From a virus: 30,664 bases of DNA. The stretch covers positions 1 through 30,664 of the IMG/VR virus record IMGVR_UViG_3300009605_000080; one strand, 5' to 3'. The notes under the pieces were generated by a model. It was not told where the DNA came from, did not search any database, and worked only from the letters and a program-made list of their open reading frames with translations. Each line of letters begins with the position of its first letter. Positions within the stretch are counted from its first letter, which is position 1. Position numbers and translations under genes: made by a program. Positions 19,108 through 28,239 of the stretch are shown piece by piece.

Positions 19108-22091
19108 TGGGCAAGGCACTTGGCATGTTCGTCAAGGCCTCTGTCGCTGCTTCAGCGACGTTCTTCTTTGGGCCGGCCGGTGGGTTCACTTTTGGTGGAC
19201 TGGTGCCTGGTGGTATCGGGCTTGGTACGTCTATTGCTTTGTCGGCTGTCGGTTCAGCGGCCCTGGGAGCGCTCGAGCTGGCACTCGCCCCCACGCCAAA
19301 GGTTCCTAATTTCACTTCGCCAAGTTTCCAGGTTCAGTCCCGTGATAATTCGACCCTCATCCGGCAACCGATCACTGAGCGCCGTGTGGTCATCGGTGAG
19401 GCTCGTGTGTCTGGGCCGTTGGTGTTTCTTGAAAGCACTGACGATAATCAGTTCCATCATATGGTGATCCCGCTTTCTGATGGTGAGGTTGATGCAATTA
19501 AGACCGTTTATTTAGGGACCGATGCCGTCTATGACACCATGCTCGATGGCAGCGGGAATGTCACTTCGGGGAAGTATGCGAACCTTGTGAGGATCAAGAA
19601 ACATCTGGGGGCATCTGGGCAGGCAGCCGACTCAGATCTAACCGGCGCCATTACAGCTCTCGATGGCAACTTCAAAGGAACGGACGTCGCTTATATCTAT
19701 GTTCGAACGGAGACGGACCGTGACATCTTCCCCAATGTCATTCCTACGAATATCAGCGCGTGGGTGCGTGGGGCAAAGTTATTTGACCCGCGGGATGGCA
19801 CCACTCGCTGGCAACCAAGTCCTGCCTTGGCTGCTCGTCTTTATCTTACGAATACACGGTGGGGCCGGGGTGTGGATGCCGTCAACGATCTTGATGACGC
19901 TACGACAATGTCTGCCGCGAACACCTGCGATGAATTCGTTGCTACGACAACAACGACGGTAGATCTATCTACCCACGTCGTGACGGCGACGGCAGCTAGT
20001 GACCTCCTCATCACGACTGATGAGCGGGCTGTATTTCAAACCGGGGATCGGGTCCAAGGAACTACAACGGGAACCCTGCCGGCAGGCCTTTCTCTTGCGA
20101 CGAATTACTATGTGATCGTCGTCCAAGAAGTTCAATCTGTCGATAGCACTGACGACGATGCCGTTACTCAGAATGTCACTTATCAACTGGCGACGACTTA
20201 TGACAATGCGCTGACTGGAACTCAGATCGACATTACCGATGCTGGCACGGGCACCCATACTCTAACGAAGAATGGTGAGCCTCGGTATACAGCGAACGGT
20301 GTGATCGATTTCAAGCGGTCGCCGGCAGAAGCACTGGAGGATCTTAAATCCGCGATGGCCGGGCGCATTTATCCTATCGGCCCGAAGTGGACCATCGACG
20401 CTGGTGTCTATGTTGCCCCGACCGTGACACTGGATGAGAGTGACATGCGGGGATCGATCCGGCGTCGTGGTCGGCATTCCCGCCGTGAGCGGTTCAATGC
20501 CGTCAAGGGCATTTATGTTTCGCCATTGAACGCGGGCATCGCAACAGATTATCCACCCGTGACCGACAGCACATTCCAGACGAATGACGGTGGCAGCCGG
20601 GTCTTCGCCGAACTGGATTTGCCTTTCACCTCACGATCAAATACCGCCCAGCGACTTGCAAAAATCGCTCTGCAGCGTCATCGGCAAGAACAAACGATCG
20701 AGCTCGTTTGCTCCATGGCGGCTTTCCAGCTGCAGGCCGGTGGGACATTCGCCCTGGACAACACCCGCCGCAACTGGTCTGCTAAGGTATTCGAAATTGC
20801 TGAGTGGGTGTTCACCTCCGTTCAAAGCGAGGAGGGTCCTGCCTATATCATCAATCTGATCGCACGAGAAACGGTCTCCACCGTATTTGACTTCAATGCT
20901 ACTGCTGAAGAGACAGCTGTCGATCCGGCACCACGGGTCAACCCCCTGGACCCCACGACAATCGGCGAGCCCTCGGCAATCACCATTACTGAGGAGCTGT
21001 ATAATACGCGGAACAGCGCAGGGGTAAAAGCCCGGGCGAATGTCACATGGACAGCAGCAACGGATAAGTTCGTTGACGAATATCAGGTCAGCTTTAAACT
21101 GACGACAGATACTACATATCTGACGTTGGCAGCGACACCAGGCCTCAAGGTGGAAATCAATGATCTGAACCCAGGCCGTTACGATTTCAAAGTTCAATCC
21201 GTTAATCAGTTGGGCATTAGAAGTGATGGTGTCGTTATCACGCAAGAAATCCTTGGTCTGCTTTCACCACCGACAGCACCCCAGGGCGTCACGATTTTTC
21301 AGTTGGGTGGCATTGCCATTCTGCAATGGGACCAATCGCCAGATCTGGATGTGTTGATTGGAGGTGACGTGCTGATCCGTCACGCCACACCAGTTAGTGG
21401 AGTGACATGGCAGACGTCCACGTCATTATCCGATCCGATCCCTGGTGATACAACTGTCGCTTTTGTACCGTTGAAAGTTGGCACCTATCTTCTACGTACG
21501 CGTGATAGCAGCGGCATCCTTAGTACAGCGACGACGTCCATCACATCGGCTCAGGCGACCATCCTCGCTTTTACTAATACGGACACCATTACAGAGAGCA
21601 CGGCCTTCACAGGCACACATGCTTCTACGATCGAGGACGGCGGCCTTCTGAAGCTTGTTGGTCAAGATAATATGGATGATTGGGCTGATGTTGATCTAGT
21701 TGCTGATTGGGATAGTGAAGGTGGCGTGGCCTTATCCGGCACATATACGTTTGCTGCCAGGTTTGATTTCGGATCGGTGGTCCAGCGAAGGCTCACAAAT
21801 GAAGTTGCCATCACCGTTGTCAACGTCCTTGATCAGATCGATAGCAGGACATCCCTCATCGACACGTGGGATGACTTCGATGGAAACACATCCGGCTTCG
21901 CCGATCTTGAAACAGAGTTCAGGACCACCCAGACCGATCCGACAGGGGCACCAGTCTGGACTGATTGGAACCGCTTTTCAGTCACCGAGGTTAGTGCCTG
22001 GGGCGTTGAGATGCGAGCACAATTATTGACGACCGATCCCGCATACAACGTCCATTGCACGAAGCTTGAAGTTGTCGCAGCACGAATATGA
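19107..22091 (+). CDS. J-like tail tip / host specificity protein
   Basis: This is a 994-residue protein starting at ATG 19107, overlapping the prior stop as TAATG. Residues about 1-75 are Gly/Ala-rich and hydrophobic (KASVAASATFFFGPAGGFTFGG, ALSAVGSAALGALELALAP), as in gpI/J-like proteins that cross or contact membranes. Then come RQPITERRVVIGEARVSGPLVF, LSDGEVDAIKTVYLG and RWQPSPALAARLYLTNTRWG, typical of the J family. Residues about 284-390 form a repeat-like beta insert (VDLSTHVVTATAASD, LPAGLSLATNYYVI). A fibronectin type III-like segment lies at about 636-711 (ARANVTWTAATDKFVDEYQVSF). The C-terminus, about 915-994, has SRTSLIDTWDDFDG. The protein contacts the host receptor and opens the path for DNA. 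Confidence 0.88.
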   Translation: MGKALGMFVKASVAASATFFFGPAGGFTFGGLVPGGIGLGTSIALSAVGSAALGALELALAPTPKVPNFTSPSFQVQSRDNSTLIRQPITERRVVIGEARVSGPLVFLESTDDNQFHHMVIPLSDGEVDAIKTVYLGTDAVYDTMLDGSGNVTSGKYANLVRIKKHLGASGQAADSDLTGAITALDGNFKGTDVAYIYVRTETDRDIFPNVIPTNISAWVRGAKLFDPRDGTTRWQPSPALAARLYLTNTRWGRGVDAVNDLDDATTMSAANTCDEFVATTTTTVDLSTHVVTATAASDLLITTDERAVFQTGDRVQGTTTGTLPAGLSLATNYYVIVVQEVQSVDSTDDDAVTQNVTYQLATTYDNALTGTQIDITDAGTGTHTLTKNGEPRYTANGVIDFKRSPAEALEDLKSAMAGRIYPIGPKWTIDAGVYVAPTVTLDESDMRGSIRRRGRHSRRERFNAVKGIYVSPLNAGIATDYPPVTDSTFQTNDGGSRVFAELDLPFTSRSNTAQRLAKIALQRHRQEQTIELVCSMAAFQLQAGGTFALDNTRRNWSAKVFEIAEWVFTSVQSEEGPAYIINLIARETVSTVFDFNATAEETAVDPAPRVNPLDPTTIGEPSAITITEELYNTRNSAGVKARANVTWTAATDKFVDEYQVSFKLTTDTTYLTLAATPGLKVEINDLNPGRYDFKVQSVNQLGIRSDGVVITQEILGLLSPPTAPQGVTIFQLGGIAILQWDQSPDLDVLIGGDVLIRHATPVSGVTWQTSTSLSDPIPGDTTVAFVPLKVGTYLLRTRDSSGILSTATTSITSAQATILAFTNTDTITESTAFTGTHASTIEDGGLLKLVGQDNMDDWADVDLVADWDSEGGVALSGTYTFAARFDFGSVVQRRLTNEVAITVVNVLDQIDSRTSLIDTWDDFDGNTSGFADLETEFRTTQTDPTGAPVWTDWNRFSVTEVSAWGVEMRAQLLTTDPAYNVHCTKLEVVAARI

Positions 22092-22101
22092 GGAGGGAAG
22101 A

Positions 22102-22467
22102 ATGGGCCACGTTGCAATTGTGAACAAAGAGTTGATCCTTCAGGGGTTTGATGTCATTAAGCAGGACGTCCCTGAGAACGTCCTGTTTGGAGAGCATGTC
22201 GGCGTCCCGGAAGGCTGCGATCTTAAACCAGGCGAATATGTTTGGAGCATCGAGAAATCTGCTTGGCTTCCAATGCGGAAGCTCCAGACCGATCCTCTTG
22301 GCCTGACTATTCGAGCAATCATCCTTGGACTACAGGCTGTCCGCGATCAAAGCGATATTCAGCTGCCAGATGAGACCCTTCAGTTCATCGAAATCTGGGA
22401 ACGCTCCGGTCAGCTAGACTTGTGGAACAAGGAACATAAGGGCGCAGTCCCGCAGCCAAAGGAGTAA
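22102..22467 (+). CDS. Hypothetical tail-region protein
   Basis: This is a 121-residue protein. ATG 22102 is chosen because GAGGAGGGAAG lies just upstream; the longer frame from 22066 lies inside the J gene. No signal peptide. It has MGHVAIVNKELILQGFDVIKQDVPENVLFGEHV, ending with a helical tail (LGLQAVRDQSDIQLPDETLQFIEIWERSGQLD). The position between the tip protein and the fibre suggests a fibre-attachment or fibre-assembly role, but I recognise no family. Confidence 0.55.
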   Translation: MGHVAIVNKELILQGFDVIKQDVPENVLFGEHVGVPEGCDLKPGEYVWSIEKSAWLPMRKLQTDPLGLTIRAIILGLQAVRDQSDIQLPDETLQFIEIWERSGQLDLWNKEHKGAVPQPKE

Positions 22468-22470
22468 ATT

Positions 22471-23049
22471 ATGTCAGACCATGATATGGATATTGCGAAT
22501 GCGGACGGCGCCACCGTCCGTGCTGACATCAATTCAGCCCTTGTTGCGCTGGTAGGGTTGCACAACGGAGCTTCGGCGCCAGCCACCACATTCGCTTTCC
22601 AGCTGTGGGTTGATACGTCCGGCACTGATGTCCTCAAGCAGCGCAACGCAGCGAATTCGGCCTGGGTCACGATTTACGATATTGGGCTCATCATTGGACA
22701 GCTTGGGAAGGTGGGCAACTGGACCAAGTCACAGACCGGCGCGATCACTGTCCTGTCGGATGGGGCGACGGTCGCAGTTGACTTTGAGAACAGCAACAAC
22801 TTCTCCCTAACCATCGCTGGCAACCGAACCCTTGGTCAGCCCTCGAATCAAGTCGTAGGTCAGCACGGATCGATTACCGTCACCCAGGATGGAACGGGAA
22901 GTCGTACCCTCGCCTACCACGGCGACTACAAGTGGGCTGGAGGAACTGCTGGTGTGCTTACCACGACAGCCTCGGCGAAGGATCGGCTGGACTATTATGT
23001 GAGCGCAGCGAATGTCGTTCAGTTGGTGTTAAGCCTCGATGTGAAGTAA
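22471..23049 (+). CDS. Tail fibre-like protein
   Basis: This is a 192-residue protein starting at ATG 22471. Its N-terminus, DIANADGATVRADINSALVALVGLHNGASAP, then TTFAFQLWVDTSGTDVLKQRNAANSAWV, is a repeated pattern of phage tail fibres, probably an attachment domain. The C-terminal part (NRTLGQPSNQVVGQHGSITVTQDGTGSRTLAYHGDYKW, ending VVQLVLSLDVK) matches the usual beta-helical or distal fibre end. It is probably a receptor-binding or adaptor fibre. Confidence 0.75.
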   Translation: MSDHDMDIANADGATVRADINSALVALVGLHNGASAPATTFAFQLWVDTSGTDVLKQRNAANSAWVTIYDIGLIIGQLGKVGNWTKSQTGAITVLSDGATVAVDFENSNNFSLTIAGNRTLGQPSNQVVGQHGSITVTQDGTGSRTLAYHGDYKWAGGTAGVLTTTASAKDRLDYYVSAANVVQLVLSLDVK

Positions 23050-23059
23050 GGATTGCGCT

Positions 23060-25561
23060 ATGGCAAAGATTGTTGATGCCCCATTCGATCTGGATTGGGA
23101 TGATCTGGATTTCAACTTCGAAGACCTGCCCATAAGAGGGAAGTGCAGCTGGCTTGCTGGCGGTGCCATGGCAGGGGCAGCGGGCGCTGCTGGCGGTGCG
23201 TACTACTCGTACACCATCGATAACTCATGCCGATTTAACGCGGCTGACAGCGCGCACATGACACGCACGAATGCGGGAGGTGACCAGACAGAGTTTACTG
23301 TTTCATTTTGGGTGAAGCGGTCCAACTTAGCATTCGCCACGACACAGACTGTTATTAGCCAATTAACCGATGGCTCTAACTTCAGCCTGATGGAGTTCAT
23401 AGACGATGCTTTGTGGTGGTGGGACTACGTCGGAGGAGTTTTAAAACACAAGCTTGTTACAACTCGCCTTTTTCGCGATCCTTCCGCTTGGTATCACATT
23501 GTATATGCATATGATAGTGACCAAGGAACCCCGGCTAATCGAATTAAACTCTATGTCAACGGAACCCAAGTCACGGCGTTCTCTACGGCAACTTATCCGG
23601 CATCCGCCTATGCTTCAAGACTTAACGGAAACTTCACAATAGCTATTAGCGCACGTCCCGCTGGCAATATTGAGCATGACGGTTATCTCGCAGAGTTTGT
23701 TTTCATTGATGGTGACCAGCTTACTGCTGCCAGTTTCGGTGAGACCAATGATGACGGCATCTGGGTTCCAAAAGACGTTAGCGGACTGACATTTGCGAAC
23801 GAAAGCTTTTATCTGGATTTCAAAGTTGCTCCCGGCACCGGCAACGGTGCAGGCACTGATGTTTCGGGTAGAGCCAACCACTTCACCGACAGCGGACTTG
23901 CAGCCAACGATCAAGTTGCCGATTCACCAACGAACAACTACTGCACTCTTAATAGTGTCTGGAAGGAAATGTCCGATACCAGCGGCACATACTCCGCCGG
24001 GCAGACCTATGCTAATGGCAACCTCGATTTTACTTCCGCAGCTTCCACCCCAAATCGTGGAGACATGGTGTCCACGATGGGCATGTTGGCTAACGCAACG
24101 AGCGGCGCGATTTACTACGCTGAATTGACTATTGCTAGTAATTCCAGTGGCAACCCTGTTGGTGGAATATCCGGCTTATTTGGGGATGGCATACGAACAG
24201 GCTTTGACATTGGCTGGCACCATGACGGGACTAAAGGTGGTTCTTGGCATGCCAATACAAGCCTCGCCACTCATACGGCTGGGGATGTTCTCGGCTTCAT
24301 AGTTGATTGCGCGAACAATGTCCTGTGGGTGACTAAAGATGGCACCTACCAGACTGGAGCCGATAGTGGCGCAGGGTCAAATGCCGAAGTTGAGGCTGGT
24401 GATACATCGGCACGCAATGCCGACCTTGTAAGTGGACGGGAATATTATTTCGTCAGCCGCGCCAACAATACGTCTGGTAGCTGGACCGGCTCTTGGAATT
24501 TTGGGCAACATGCCTGGAATACGGCTCCGCCAGCTAATGCGCGGGCGCTGAACGAGGCATCCCTTGCAACGGATCGTGCCTGGGCGATCACCCAGGGCAG
24601 CGATTATTTCAGTGTCACTCTTTATACGGGTAACGCTTCTGCCGACACCGACATCGACGTTGGCTTCGATGTTACCAACTGCCTTGCTTTGATCAAAAAC
24701 CGGGACCAGGCTGATGCTGGTAGGATGGTCGATACAGTTCGCGGCGCAACCTTAGCACTTAGTCCTGCATTTGCCAACCTGTCGGAAGTAACGGAAGCAG
24801 ATGGCGTGACGGCGTTTGGGACTGTCGCCAATAACATTCGGCTTGGAACTGGAGCAGGAGGCTACAACGATACAGGCGAGGCATTTGTTGCGTATACGCT
24901 CAAAGAAGACCCAGTGGCCGGGTTCGATATCGTTGCTTATACCGGGAATGGCGCGAACAGAACTATTGCACATAGCCTCGGCATCATCCCCCAAGTTATA
25001 ATCGCCGCAAACCGTCCTGATGATAGGCATATCCACGCCTATCATTCGGGTGTGGCTTCTGATCCTGAAACTGATTACTTACTTTTTAGCGCCGCTTCGG
25101 CAGTAGCAGATGACGCCACAATCTGGAATGACACAGCACCAACATCATCCGTCTTCTCCTTGGGGACCAGTGCTAATGTGAATGATAGCGGTGACAGTCA
25201 TATTGCATGGCTACTAGCTAATGTGGAAGGCTTTTTATTTTGCAGCTACTACTTCGGCAACGGCAATCTAGACGGACCATTTATCTACTGCGGGTTTCGT
25301 CCACGCTTCGTCATGTTAAAAAATTCGGCAAGTGGAACCAGTGGGTGGATGGTGCATGATACTGCCCGTAATACATTTAACCCTCATGGTGAAGAGTTTA
25401 TCCTCAATATTACTGTAGCAGAGGCTTCCAGAACAATAATGGACATTCTATCTAACGGGTTCAAAATTAGAGGGACCGATGGCGAGTATAATAATGCGAG
25501 CCAGCGCATGGTATTTATTGCTATTGGTGAAAATCCCTTTCCAAGATCGAAAGCGAGGTGA
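23060..25561 (+). CDS. LamG/SPRY-domain tail fibre with DUF7483-like C-terminus
   Basis: This is an 833-residue protein starting at ATG 23060. Residues about 60-240 are LamG-like (FTVSFWVKRSNLAFATTQTVIS, AWYHIVYAYDSDQGTPANRIKLYVNGTQV), a carbohydrate-binding type fold. Residues about 320-475 are SPRY-like (YYAELTIASNSSGNP, GDVLGFIVDCANNVLWVTKDGTYQ). From about 510 comes the pattern of DUF7483-type fibre ends, including two similar modules: VAYTGNGANRTIAHSLGIIPQVI and YYFGNGNLDGPFIYCGFRPRFVM. The gene is visibly more AT-rich than its neighbours, especially at third codon positions, which suggests exchange as a host-range module. It is the largest fibre and the probable receptor-binding protein. 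Confidence 0.82.
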   Translation: MAKIVDAPFDLDWDDLDFNFEDLPIRGKCSWLAGGAMAGAAGAAGGAYYSYTIDNSCRFNAADSAHMTRTNAGGDQTEFTVSFWVKRSNLAFATTQTVISQLTDGSNFSLMEFIDDALWWWDYVGGVLKHKLVTTRLFRDPSAWYHIVYAYDSDQGTPANRIKLYVNGTQVTAFSTATYPASAYASRLNGNFTIAISARPAGNIEHDGYLAEFVFIDGDQLTAASFGETNDDGIWVPKDVSGLTFANESFYLDFKVAPGTGNGAGTDVSGRANHFTDSGLAANDQVADSPTNNYCTLNSVWKEMSDTSGTYSAGQTYANGNLDFTSAASTPNRGDMVSTMGMLANATSGAIYYAELTIASNSSGNPVGGISGLFGDGIRTGFDIGWHHDGTKGGSWHANTSLATHTAGDVLGFIVDCANNVLWVTKDGTYQTGADSGAGSNAEVEAGDTSARNADLVSGREYYFVSRANNTSGSWTGSWNFGQHAWNTAPPANARALNEASLATDRAWAITQGSDYFSVTLYTGNASADTDIDVGFDVTNCLALIKNRDQADAGRMVDTVRGATLALSPAFANLSEVTEADGVTAFGTVANNIRLGTGAGGYNDTGEAFVAYTLKEDPVAGFDIVAYTGNGANRTIAHSLGIIPQVIIAANRPDDRHIHAYHSGVASDPETDYLLFSAASAVADDATIWNDTAPTSSVFSLGTSANVNDSGDSHIAWLLANVEGFLFCSYYFGNGNLDGPFIYCGFRPRFVMLKNSASGTSGWMVHDTARNTFNPHGEEFILNITVAEASRTIMDILSNGFKIRGTDGEYNNASQRMVFIAIGENPFPRSKAR

Positions 25562-25564
25562 GAT

Positions 25565-26233
25565 ATGTTTTGTGAACTGACGTGGGACAATGTTGCTGAG
25601 ACCTTCGGGCTTCCCGTGGTGAGGCTGCTTCCTGTGAAGAAAGGTTTTGTGGAGGCCAACACTGGCGTGAAACACTCACCGCAGGTCTTCAGCAATGCGT
25701 GGACGGCAGCGCAACGCCTGGCCATCGGGATCGCTGACTTCGCCAACGGCACCTTCGATGATAAACTGCTTAAGCCAGATGGCACGTCCAATGATCAACT
25801 CGTTGGCACTGTCGTCACTCGGGTTCCTGGGACTGTGGCCAAGACGGTTGAGGAGGTGCGCCCGGCCATCTCCCAACGGATCACCAGCCAGCGCAACACC
25901 GTGCTCCATGGCGACATCGAGTGGTCGCCGGATGGCGGGGTGACGACCTACACCGTTCAAACGGCCGAGGTCTCATACTCAAGGATGGGAGCAGCACAGC
26001 ACCGGATCGAAAGCCTCGGGCTAACCTCCCAGGTCTGGCGCATGAGGGATAACCAGCTGGTCTCCCTGTCCGCGGCCGATTTCAAGTCCATGTGGGAGAC
26101 GCTCGCTCAGCACATGGAAGATTGTTATGTGGCCCAAACCACACACGAAGCGGCCTTGGCCGCTCTGACGGACCCTGCGAGGGTCCTGGGGTACGATTAC
26201 ACAACGGGGTGGCCCAACAACGCACCGGAATAG
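25565..26233 (+). CDS. DUF4376-containing fibre/tail accessory protein
   Basis: This is a 222-residue protein starting at ATG 25565 with GAGGTGAG upstream. The C-terminal region (about residues 98-205; EVRPAISQRITSQRNTVLHGDIEW, then VSYSRMGAAQHRIESLGLTSQVWRMRDNQLVSLSAADFKSMWETLAQH) follows the DUF4376 pattern of phage tail-fibre assembly and accessory proteins. The N-terminal 90 residues are unrelated to anything I recognise. Base composition returns to GC-rich here, so the AT-rich stretch ends at the previous gene. Confidence 0.75.
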   Translation: MFCELTWDNVAETFGLPVVRLLPVKKGFVEANTGVKHSPQVFSNAWTAAQRLAIGIADFANGTFDDKLLKPDGTSNDQLVGTVVTRVPGTVAKTVEEVRPAISQRITSQRNTVLHGDIEWSPDGGVTTYTVQTAEVSYSRMGAAQHRIESLGLTSQVWRMRDNQLVSLSAADFKSMWETLAQHMEDCYVAQTTHEAALAALTDPARVLGYDYTTGWPNNAPE

Positions 26234-26235
26234 TT

Positions 26236-26568
26236 ATGATCAGATGTCTTGTCATACTGCTATCCGTCGTCTTCCCCCTAAGCTTGAGCGCGCAAGAAAG
26301 GCCGCCGCAAATTCCCTGCGGGAAGAAGGCGCAGATGATCACGTTCCTTCAAAGCAAGCACAACGAAACGCTGTACGAAGGTGGGCCGACAAATCATGGC
26401 GGCAGTTATGTTGGGCTCTTCAGAAAGCCGGACGGAAGTTCCTGGACCATTGCAGTGGTCTATCTGAATGGCATGATGTGTTTACTCACGGCAGGTGAAG
26501 ACTGGAAATCTGCTGACCAACCAAAACTGAAAGAGGGAGGGCCTCGTGGTGGAAGCGTCTTTAATTAG
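26236..26568 (+). CDS. Small secreted periplasmic protein
   Basis: This is a 110-residue protein starting at ATG 26236. Residues 1-20 are a signal peptide (MIRC, hydrophobic LVILLSVVFPLSLS, then AQ). The mature part, RPPQIPCGKKAQMITFLQSKHNETLYEGG, then HGGSYVGLFRKPDGSSWTIAVVYLNGMMCLLTAGEDW, has two well separated cysteines that could pair in the periplasm. I recall similar small secreted proteins in alphaproteobacterial phage genomes, without known role. It stands at the start of the lysis module and may modify the periplasm or block another phage. The longer reading frame from 26092 overlaps the previous gene and is rejected. Confidence 0.65.
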   Translation: MIRCLVILLSVVFPLSLSAQERPPQIPCGKKAQMITFLQSKHNETLYEGGPTNHGGSYVGLFRKPDGSSWTIAVVYLNGMMCLLTAGEDWKSADQPKLKEGGPRGGSVFN

Positions 26569-26866
26569 CCCTGGTCTCGTGTGGGCAATGCTCTTCGCAA
26601 TCATCGGCGTGGTGTTAGCCATTGGAGAAGCCCGCTACAAGCTAGGGCGGATCACGAAAGTTCTGAATGGCAACACGCTTACGGACATGGATAAATGTAT
26701 CGCCCTCACTAAGCAGAAGCTTGAGGGCATCGAGGAGAAATTGAAGGATAGGATCAGACGAGCCGATGTCCAGTACGAGAAGACAGATAACTCGATCAGC
26801 CGTATCCATGACCGCATTGATGAGCTGAACAAGGACATGGCGTCGATGAAAAGGGAGAAGACCTAA
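26546..26866 (+). CDS. Membrane-anchored coiled-coil protein (possible spanin/XhlA-like)
   Basis: This is a 106-residue protein starting at GTG 26546 (GGGAGGG six bases upstream), overlapping the previous gene by 23 bases. An N-terminal hydrophobic helix (LVWAMLFAIIGVVLAIG, about 11-27) is followed by a charged coiled coil to the C-terminus (LTKQKLEGIEEKLKDRIRR, ISRIHDRIDELNKDMASMKREK). This architecture suits an i-spanin or an XhlA-type lysis accessory protein, and it directly precedes the endolysin. No lipoprotein partner is obvious. Confidence 0.6.
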   Translation: MVEASLISPGLVWAMLFAIIGVVLAIGEARYKLGRITKVLNGNTLTDMDKCIALTKQKLEGIEEKLKDRIRRADVQYEKTDNSISRIHDRIDELNKDMASMKREKT

Positions 26867-27372
26867 TGTTGCCCGGTTTAGATCTGGGACAGTTGGCTCG
26901 CTTCGTCGTTAAGCCAGTCATGTCTGAGCTGGGGATGAACTCCCCAGCAGCTTTGCACCTGATGCTCGGGACCATCGCCCAGGAGAGTCTGGGGGCATTC
27001 ATTGATCAGATCACTGGGCCAGGGGATGTGACCCTGGGGCCAGGGTTCGGCCTGTATCAGATGGAACGGGCAACCCATGATGATCTGTTCGACAACTGGT
27101 TACGCTATAACCAGGTGCCCGAGGTCAAGGTCCTGGCGTATCGATCAAGGTCGCCCACAGATCCCGTCGAGCAAATGGCTGGAAATTTCTGGTACGCAAC
27201 GGCTGTTGCACGGTGCCAGTATCGTCGCATTCCCCAGAATTTACCTTCGGCTGATGACGTCGAAGCCCTTGCCGCTTACTGGAAGGAGCATTGGAACACG
27301 CACCTAGGAAAAGGAACGATCGAACAGTGGGTTCTTAACTACGGCAAGTTCGTCAAACCACTTCAACTATAG
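26866..27372 (+). CDS. Putative endolysin (lysozyme/transglycosylase-like)
   Basis: This is a 168-residue protein starting at ATG 26866, directly overlapping the previous stop as TAATG. The stretch LHLMLGTIAQESLGAF (31-45) with Glu 40, followed by GPGFGLYQMERATHDDLFDNW (58-79), has the catalytic glutamate and GLYQ arrangement of lysozyme-like/SLT-type glycosidases. It has no signal peptide, so it would need a holin. The C-terminal half (AGNFWYATAVARCQYRRIPQNLPSADDVEALAAYWKEHWNT) is helical. Assignment is from motif order; activity is not proven. Confidence 0.7.
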   Translation: MLPGLDLGQLARFVVKPVMSELGMNSPAALHLMLGTIAQESLGAFIDQITGPGDVTLGPGFGLYQMERATHDDLFDNWLRYNQVPEVKVLAYRSRSPTDPVEQMAGNFWYATAVARCQYRRIPQNLPSADDVEALAAYWKEHWNTHLGKGTIEQWVLNYGKFVKPLQL

Positions 27373-27385
27373 AGGAGATGACATC

Positions 27386-27616
27386 GTGGAAATCTTTATG
27401 GCACTGAAGAAATGGCTAGCGGAACGAGGCAGCGAACCATCCACCAAAGTCGGTGGCGGTGTCGGCCTTCTCATACTCAACCAGCTCGCTGAAAAAGGCG
27501 GGTGGGAAACCCTGCAGGGTGTCCTCGGTTCCGCGGCCGGCACAAGCCCGTGGGTTCTTTGGGCATCCGCAGGCCTGTTGGCCTGGGGCATGATCAGCAA
27601 AGAGCGATCGAAGTGA
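27386..27616 (+). CDS. Holin-like small membrane protein
   Basis: This is a 76-residue protein starting at GTG 27386 (GAGGAG nine bases upstream; ATG 27398 is a fallback). Residues about 21-37 (KVGGGVGLLILNQLAEKG) and about 54-72 (SPWVLWASAGLLAWGMI) are hydrophobic; the first is weak. The charged N- and C-termini (KKWLAERGSEPSTK; KERSK) and position after the endolysin fit a holin. It overlaps the next gene as GTGA. Confidence 0.6.
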   Translation: MEIFMALKKWLAERGSEPSTKVGGGVGLLILNQLAEKGGWETLQGVLGSAAGTSPWVLWASAGLLAWGMISKERSK

Positions 27617-28239
27617 TCGGGCCAGATTTTCCGGAGGGCGGCGTCGTCAAGTACGGCGCTGTTCGCTCGGACCTTCGGGACATGGATTATCTGCTTTGTT
27701 CAGGGAACGCCGCATTTTCTAAGTTGATCCAATTGGGAACCGGCGCGGTATGGTCCCATGTGGCGAGGCTCATTTGGGTTCCGAAGTTCGACAATCTCAT
27801 GGTCTTCGAGAGCGTTGAAAGCATCGGGGTACGACTTGTTCCCCTTAGTTCATACATGAGGGACTACAGCGGCACCGGCGAACCTTACCCTGGTGGGTTG
27901 CTCGTTGGCCGACACCCGGATTACGATCTGTCTGACGCTTATCCAGATCGCATGGAACGGGCGGGCCGCTTCATCGGCAAGCACCAAGGCCGGCCTTATG
28001 ATGGCGCAGAGATTGGCCGCATTGCGTGGCGGATCGCTGCTGCGGTCATGGGCGTTGAACCTGACCTCGTGCGGGATGATACCTTCATCTGCTCGGAAGC
28101 ATCGACTGAGCTCGATGCTGAGTACGGTCTGGACCTTTCAGATCTGTGGGATGGTCGGGGATTTGTCTCGCCGGCCAATATTGCCATGTGGGAGCCCATC
28201 GATCAAGTGTGCATCCTGAGGCCCAAAGATGGGGGCTAG
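27613..28239 (+). CDS. Permuted papain-like (YiiX/NlpC-P60-type) amidase or peptidase
   Basis: This is a 208-residue protein starting at GTG 27613, which overlaps the previous stop (GTGA). Key residues of permuted NlpC/P60-like enzymes are visible: DMDYLLCSGNAAFSKLIQLGTGAVWSHVARLIWV with His 49 in WSHVA, ESVESIGVRLVPLSSYM as the following strand, and FICSEASTELD with Cys 160. In permuted families the His comes before the Cys, as here. It probably cleaves peptidoglycan cross-links or a thioester or amide bond. It completes a lysis group of secreted protein, coiled coil, glycosidase, holin and amidase. It is the last gene of the late operon. Confidence 0.75.
   Translation: MIGPDFPEGGVVKYGAVRSDLRDMDYLLCSGNAAFSKLIQLGTGAVWSHVARLIWVPKFDNLMVFESVESIGVRLVPLSSYMRDYSGTGEPYPGGLLVGRHPDYDLSDAYPDRMERAGRFIGKHQGRPYDGAEIGRIAWRIAAAVMGVEPDLVRDDTFICSEASTELDAEYGLDLSDLWDGRGFVSPANIAMWEPIDQVCILRPKDGG

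Noticed and set aside
26092-26235. 48-codon upstream extension of the secreted protein
   Set aside because: It lies inside the DUF4376 gene and would hide the signal peptide that starts at ATG 26236.
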